From the NCBI GenBank assembly GCA_937902455.1, contig CALELI010000149.1:1-9596 (forward strand): DNA of 9,596 bases, read 5' to 3'. Below, piece by piece: positions 5,832 to 9,596 of the stretch. The position numbers and the translations under genes were made by a program. The notes beneath the pieces were generated by a model. It saw nothing but the letters and a program-made list of their open reading frames with translations. It had not been told where the DNA came from and ran no database searches. Origin of the DNA: an uncultured Prevotellaceae bacterium (GTDB lineage: Bacteria > Bacteroidota > Bacteroidia > Bacteroidales > Bacteroidaceae). How positions within the stretch are numbered: position 1 is the stretch's first letter; each line of letters opens with the position of its first letter.

Positions 5832-6488
5832 TTACAGTTTCAGGATTTTGTCGTAGTCGAGAAGCATGTGCTTGCCGATGCTGGTGACGATGACTCCTGC
5901 TCCCTGTTTTCTGGCTTCGCTCATCATGATGTCGCCCATGATGCGACTATTCTCGTCGTCGAGATGGCTTACTGGCTCGTCGGCAAGGAGGAAATCGAAG
6001 GGCTGGCAGAGTGAGCGTATCATGGCAACCCTCTGCTGCTGTCCGAACGACATACGGCCGATGAGGTAGTCCTTGCGGTCGGCAATGCCAAGGCGCTCGA
6101 ACCACTCGTCAATCTGACGGATGCTCTGATAGCCTGTGAGTTTGTTCTTTATGATGACATTCTCCATAGCCGTGAGTTCTGGGAAGAGACGCAGTTCCTG
6201 CCACAGGATGCTGAGGGAATTCTTGCGGGTGTCGACAAGTTCTCGTGTAGACAACCTGCTGATGTCCTTGTCGTCATAGAAAATCTTTCCAAGATAGTCA
6301 CGACGATAACCGTAGATATAACTGCATAACGATGATTTTCCTGTACCGGAACAGGCTTCGAGAAGATAGAGCTTGCCCTTCTCAAACGACACGTCCTTCT
6401 GCCACACGTCGCTCTGAACGATGCGTTCCTCGTTTTGTGCCGACTGAAAGACTACCGGCAGTATGTTTTGTAGAATGATATTGTTCAC
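5832..6488 (-). CDS. ABC transporter ATP-binding protein with altered motifs
   Basis: A 218-residue ABC ATPase, the size of LolD/MacB-type subunits. The Walker A loop is EACSGTGKSS (44-53), in which alanine replaces the first glycine of GxxGxGKS. The Q-loop is Q97 (SILWQE), the signature is MSFGQQQRVA (146-155) where the usual LSGGQ has a phenylalanine at the third position, and Walker B is FLLADEP with D170 and catalytic E171. The D-loop is SHLDD. At the switch position the usual histidine after VT is serine (S203). The start is a GTG at 6488 that overlaps the lipoprotein stop as GTGA; no ATG lies in front of the fold. It partners the downstream permease and, by overlap, the lipoprotein. The ATPase may be slow or regulated, since several key positions depart from consensus. 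Confidence 0.85.
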   Translation of the reverse strand: MNNIILQNILPVVFQSAQNEERIVQSDVWQKDVSFEKGKLYLLEACSGTGKSSLCSYIYGYRRDYLGKIFYDDKDISRLSTRELVDTRKNSLSILWQELRLFPELTAMENVIIKNKLTGYQSIRQIDEWFERLGIADRKDYLIGRMSFGQQQRVAMIRSLCQPFDFLLADEPVSHLDDENSRIMGDIMMSEARKQGAGVIVTSIGKHMLLDYDKILKL

Positions 6489-7759
6489 TTCAGAAGTTGT
6501 TTAAATATATTTTCGTTGTTTGATGATTCAATCCTGATAGTTATGTCCCCCAGACCCTCAGAGTAGAATCGGATGTCTGTAAGGCTGTTGACGCATTGAT
6601 ATATGGACGGGAGACTGATAAGACGGGTGTATTGCTTCATGTCGGTCTGGGACAGGTCGACATATCCGTAGATACAGCATTTGCTGATGTCCCTCGTGGT
6701 GATGTCAAGTTCTTTGCATGGACCGTCCCAGTTGGCTGTGGCATTTGGGAGATGGGTGTTCTGCTCTCCGTTGATGTTCCACATCATGTCACCGTTGTCG
6801 TCATAGCAAATCATTATGTCGCCTTCTGTGGAGTTGATGAGTTCGTCGAGGTCGTAATCAATGGCGAAGCTGGCAACAGTGAGCTGGGTGCTTAGCTGAG
6901 GAATGCTGTTTACAAACTTATGAAGCTTGTCGCCTTTGATTCCTGCCATCAATGTGACGAATGAACGCTCAGGGACTTTTGAAAGATAGTCGCCTTCGAG
7001 TTTCGTTAATGACTGAGACTGTTCGTCAAGCACCTTCTGCACATTATCCTTGTCGCTATAAATCTTCGACGAGATGACAAGTGCTCCGTCTTCACTATCG
7101 AGCGTAGATATCATCTTGACAGCATCTTTTCCGACATTTTCTGGGAGGAAATTGCTGACGATGTTCTGGACGTTCTCGCTCATGGCTGAAAGGTTGGAAT
7201 AGACTACGATGTCGCTGGATGTGATGTCGGTCATCCGTGAGAAATGTTCTGTGGCATAGAAGGATTCCTCTTCTTTCAACTCAAAGAGTGAACGGATCAT
7301 CTGCTTTGCATTTATGCCTGTGTCGCCAGTCCTGTAGACAAGAAGTAAGGTCTCGTCATTGTATGCGAGATCAACTTCGCCAAAGAGTTTCGACCATGTC
7401 AGTTCTCCGCTCTTCTTTGGCTTGACGGCAATCTTCTCTTTCGCATACTGGGAAAGACAGTCTGTCATGTTGTCTTCGTCACCAACCGAGGCTGTAATGC
7501 AGACATAGTCATTTGCTAACTGGAAGATGTAGAGTGGTTCGGTGAAGTCGATACCCATGTCGAGTGGATTGATCTTGAGAACCCTGCATGCCTGCTCGAA
7601 AAGTTTGGAGTCTATGAGGTCACACTCAGTGGAAAACTTCAGCATATCCAACGATACTACCATGCTGGCGTTTGCCGGTATGACACTGACACTCTCTCGC
7701 TTCTTGCAACTGCTGATTACCAGCGCCGTGAGAAATACGATTATAAATACTTTCTTCAT
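6485..7759 (-). CDS. DUF4836-like lipoprotein
   Basis: A 424-residue lipoprotein from the ATG at 7759. A TTG at 7777 would add six residues but would overlap the rsmE stop; the ATG gives a normal signal peptide with two lysines, a hydrophobic core and lipobox VISSC, with the acylated cysteine at residue 18. The residues after the cysteine are KKRESVSV, without the acidic surface-export signal known in some Bacteroidetes, so a periplasm-facing position is more likely. The start of the mature protein, SVIPANASMVVSLDM, fits the DUF4836 family of Bacteroidetes. No catalytic motif is visible. Its stop overlaps the ATPase start by 4 nt (GTGA), which suggests a shared role with the ABC unit. Function unknown. 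Confidence 0.8.
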   Translation of the reverse strand: MKKVFIIVFLTALVISSCKKRESVSVIPANASMVVSLDMLKFSTECDLIDSKLFEQACRVLKINPLDMGIDFTEPLYIFQLANDYVCITASVGDEDNMTDCLSQYAKEKIAVKPKKSGELTWSKLFGEVDLAYNDETLLLVYRTGDTGINAKQMIRSLFELKEEESFYATEHFSRMTDITSSDIVVYSNLSAMSENVQNIVSNFLPENVGKDAVKMISTLDSEDGALVISSKIYSDKDNVQKVLDEQSQSLTKLEGDYLSKVPERSFVTLMAGIKGDKLHKFVNSIPQLSTQLTVASFAIDYDLDELINSTEGDIMICYDDNGDMMWNINGEQNTHLPNATANWDGPCKELDITTRDISKCCIYGYVDLSQTDMKQYTRLISLPSIYQCVNSLTDIRFYSEGLGDITIRIESSNNENIFKQLLK

Positions 7760-7766
7760 ATACTGT

Positions 7767-8480
7767 CTAATCTTCAAATTCGTTTGCTAAATGCATTAAA
7801 TCAATTGCCACAAGTCCGGCCGTCTCTGTACGAAGCCTGCTCTTGCCGAGACTGACAGACTTGAATCCTGCTTTTTCAGCCATTTCCACCTCTTCCTGGC
7901 TGAAATCACCTTCAGGGCCAACGAGGACAAGGGTGTCTTCGTCTGTCAGTTCGTGTTTGAGCAAAGGTTTTTCTCCTTCCCAGCAGTGGCAGATGAACCG
8001 TCCTTGACTAGACGAATGGTCTCTGATGAAGTCATGAAAATTAATCATCCCATTGAATTTCGGCAATTCGCTCTTGTGGCTTTGCTTCATTGCTGAGACG
8101 AGTATCTTCTCAATCCTTTCGTTCTTCACTGTCCGACGTTCGGAGTTCTGGCAATTCAGAAAAGTGAGTTCGTCAAAACCAATCTCAGTTGCCTTTTCTG
8201 TGAGCCATTCCATTCTGTCGATGTTCTTCGTGGGTGCAATGGCAAGATGGAGATGACCCTTCCAGACACGAGGCTGGGGTAGGGACTCTTCTATGGAATA
8301 AAGACAGCGTTTCTTTGTCGATTCAGTTATGGTACATCGGTGGAACGTACCTTTACCATCCATAATCCATATCTCGTCGCCCATACCCAGACGGAGAACT
8401 CTCACGGCATGGCCTGCCTCTTCTTCTGGCAGCTCTCCATTTTCCGCATCCGGATTGTAGAAAAAGCGTATTTCTTTCAT
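7767..8480 (-). CDS. rsmE: 16S rRNA (uracil1498-N3)-methyltransferase RsmE
   Basis: A 237-residue SPOUT-class methyltransferase that methylates N3 of U1498 in the decoding region of 16S rRNA, using S-adenosylmethionine bound in a knotted fold. An N-terminal PUA-like domain covers about 1-70 (HAVRVLRLGMGDEIWIMDGKG). The SPOUT domain follows, with APTKNIDRMEWLTEKATEIG (82-101), LVGPEGDFSQEE (186-197) and the knot motif SLGKSRLRTETAGL (210-223). Length is typical. The ATG at 8480 is 23 nt after the tsaD stop; a 7-nt array lies in that gap. Only 7 nt separate its stop from the ATG of the lipoprotein, so these genes are probably in one transcript. Confidence 0.96.
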   Translation of the reverse strand: MKEIRFFYNPDAENGELPEEEAGHAVRVLRLGMGDEIWIMDGKGTFHRCTITESTKKRCLYSIEESLPQPRVWKGHLHLAIAPTKNIDRMEWLTEKATEIGFDELTFLNCQNSERRTVKNERIEKILVSAMKQSHKSELPKFNGMINFHDFIRDHSSSQGRFICHCWEGEKPLLKHELTDEDTLVLVGPEGDFSQEEVEMAEKAGFKSVSLGKSRLRTETAGLVAIDLMHLANEFED

Positions 8481-8484
8481 CTTA

Positions 8485-8512
8485 ATGATTCACAATTCAT
8501 GATTCATGACTT
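8485..8512. repeat. 7-nt repeat across the tsaD stop codon
   Basis: Units ATGATTC (8485), ACAATTC (8492), ATGATTC (8499) and ATGACTT (8506). On the minus strand these read ATGAATC, GTGAATT and similar. The tsaD stop TGA (8506-8504) lies inside the array, which then fills the gap to rsmE. The unit resembles that at the rsmG start, AATGAAC. Confidence 0.7.
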
Positions 8513-9556
8513 TACTCGACTATATGCCGGTGCATCAATGTCAATGAAGTCTTTGTCGAGATACTTGAAGTAACCTGTGATTCCTATCATTGCGGCATTA
8601 TCGGTAGTGTAACTGAATTTTGGAATGTAGATGTTCCATCCATATCTCTTTTCTGCATCTCGGAATGCATTGCGAAGCCCATTGTTTGCAGACACACCTC
8701 CTGCTACGGCGACATCCTTGATGCCAGTGTCCTTTACTGCCATTTTGAGCTTCTTCATCAGAATGTCCACGATTGTCTTTTCGTAGGATGCAGCGAGGTC
8801 GTTCATGTGGTGTTCCACGAAATCGGGGTCGTCCTTCATCCAGTCTCTTAGTGAATAGAGGAATGATGTCTTTACTCCAGAAAAACTGTAATCGTACCCT
8901 GGAATATGTGGATGGGCAAACTGGAATGCATCTGGATTGCCCTGACGAGCCAGTTTGTCGATGATTGGTCCTCCGGGATAGCCCAGTCCCATCACCTTTG
9001 CGCACTTGTCTATTGCCTCTCCAGCTGCGTCGTCAATGGTTTGGCCGAGAATCTCCATGTCCTTGTAGGAACTCATCTTGATAATCTGACTGTTTCCTCC
9101 ACTTACGAGCAGGCAGATGAATGGGAACGGAGGGTGTTTCGCACCATTGGCTTCGTCGGTTTCTTCCTTGATGAAATGTGCAAGGACGTGTCCCTGAAGA
9201 TGATTGACGTCAATCATAGGAATTCCAAGTCCACGGGCAAATCCTTTTGCAAACGAGACCCCGACAAGCAGACTGCCCATAAGGCCTGGTCCACGAGTGA
9301 ATGCTACGGCCGATAGCTGTTCCTTTGTCACTCCGGCTTTCTTGAGAGCCTGGTCAACAACAGGGACGATGTTCTGCTGGTGTGCCCTGGAGGCAAGCTC
9401 TGGGACAACGCCTCCATAGGCTTCGTGAACACTCTGGCTTGCTGTCACGTTCGATAACAGAAATCCATTCTTCAGAACTGCGGCAGATGTGTCGTCACAG
9501 CTACTTTCTATACCTAATATATAAATATGGTACAAATTTACAAAAAATAATTGCAT
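8504..9556 (-). CDS. tsaD: tRNA N6-adenosine threonylcarbamoyltransferase TsaD
   Basis: A 350-residue protein of the Kae1/TsaD family, which transfers the threonylcarbamoyl group to A37 of ANN-decoding tRNAs (t6A), together with TsaB and TsaE. Key motifs: ILGIESSCDDTSAAV (13-27), metal-binding H119 and H123 in NHLQGH, SGGNSQ (152-157), the YSFSGVKT loop (223-230), GGVSANNGLR (286-295) and metal-binding D319 in TTDNAAM. The ATG at 9556 gives an N-terminal extension of about 9 residues over the usual length; a TTG at 9535 would give 343 residues and start closer to the conserved ILGIESS. A promoter-like sequence overlaps this stretch, so the start is not certain. It is the first visible gene of the operon. 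Confidence 0.96.
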   Translation of the reverse strand: MQLFFVNLYHIYILGIESSCDDTSAAVLKNGFLLSNVTASQSVHEAYGGVVPELASRAHQQNIVPVVDQALKKAGVTKEQLSAVAFTRGPGLMGSLLVGVSFAKGFARGLGIPMIDVNHLQGHVLAHFIKEETDEANGAKHPPFPFICLLVSGGNSQIIKMSSYKDMEILGQTIDDAAGEAIDKCAKVMGLGYPGGPIIDKLARQGNPDAFQFAHPHIPGYDYSFSGVKTSFLYSLRDWMKDDPDFVEHHMNDLAASYEKTIVDILMKKLKMAVKDTGIKDVAVAGGVSANNGLRNAFRDAEKRYGWNIYIPKFSYTTDNAAMIGITGYFKYLDKDFIDIDAPAYSRVKS

Positions 9557-9563
9557 TTACAAA
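9533..9563 (-). promoter_or_regulatory. Bacteroidetes-type promoter match at the tsaD 5' end
   Basis: On the minus strand TTTG (9563-9560) is followed after 19 nt by TAAATTTG (9540-9533), matching the -33 TTTG and -7 TAnnTTTG elements known for this phylum. Transcripts would start near 9526, downstream of the ATG at 9556, which would require a start very close to the conserved ILGIE. An upstream, poorer match (TTTG at 9589-9586, TTCCTTTG at 9567-9560) would include the ATG. One of the two matches may be chance in AT-rich DNA. Confidence 0.35.
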
Positions 9564-9596
9564 GGAAATATTGCATAATTCTGAGCAAAAGATTAA

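Noticed and set aside
7760..7777. TTG start at 7777 for the lipoprotein
   Set aside because: It would overlap the rsmE stop codon and put extra polar residues before the signal peptide; the ATG at 7759 gives a standard lipoprotein signal.

Overview
All ten protein genes lie on the minus strand, so transcription runs from the right edge to the left. Several things point to a member of the Bacteroidetes, most likely a Prevotella-type gut or oral anaerobe: the families present, including a DUF4836-type lipoprotein, an AmgK-like kinase fused to a RapZ C-terminal domain, and a CcsA protein with a short ResB-like front end; a sequence at the right edge matching the TTTG / TAnnTTTG promoter form of that phylum; and weak Shine-Dalgarno signals. 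The assignment rests on protein family resemblance read by eye, not on a search.

Layout from right to left. A short upstream region (9557-9596) leads into tsaD (tRNA t6A synthesis) and rsmE (16S rRNA m3U1498 methylation). Next comes a three-gene unit: a DUF4836-like lipoprotein, an ABC ATPase with altered motifs, and a four-helix FtsX/MacB-type permease. It is followed by a two-gene amino-sugar salvage unit: an AmgK-like kinase fused to a RapZ C-terminal domain, and a MurU-like nucleotidyltransferase. The last three genes are rsmG (16S rRNA m7G527 methylation), a glyoxalase II-like metallo-beta-lactamase hydrolase, and ccsA (haem delivery for cytochrome c). Six of the nine junctions overlap or lie within 7 nt, some as ATGA or GTGA stop/start overlaps, so the set probably forms one long operon. 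Positions 1-327 hold no gene.

The genes fall into three functional themes: RNA modification (tsaD, rsmE, rsmG), envelope (lipoprotein/ABC unit and cell-wall sugar salvage), and haem/thiol-type metabolism (ccsA, MBL hydrolase). Kinase plus nucleotidyltransferase together would make UDP-MurNAc from salvaged MurNAc without using MurA, as AmgK-MurU does in other bacteria.

The most unusual layer is repetitive DNA. Arrays of 7-nt repeats occupy all three non-overlapping junctions longer than 15 nt and the DNA after ccsA. Similar repeats also lie inside genes: seven 7-nt units in ccsA, about two and a half in the MBL gene, and a pair of 33-nt repeats in the MurU-like gene, where they create an extra loop of about 33 residues. 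The repeats keep each reading frame open. The ccsA array could act as a frameshift switch. These in-gene insertions resemble in principle the palindromic elements known inside Rickettsia genes, and they are the best candidate here for something undescribed.
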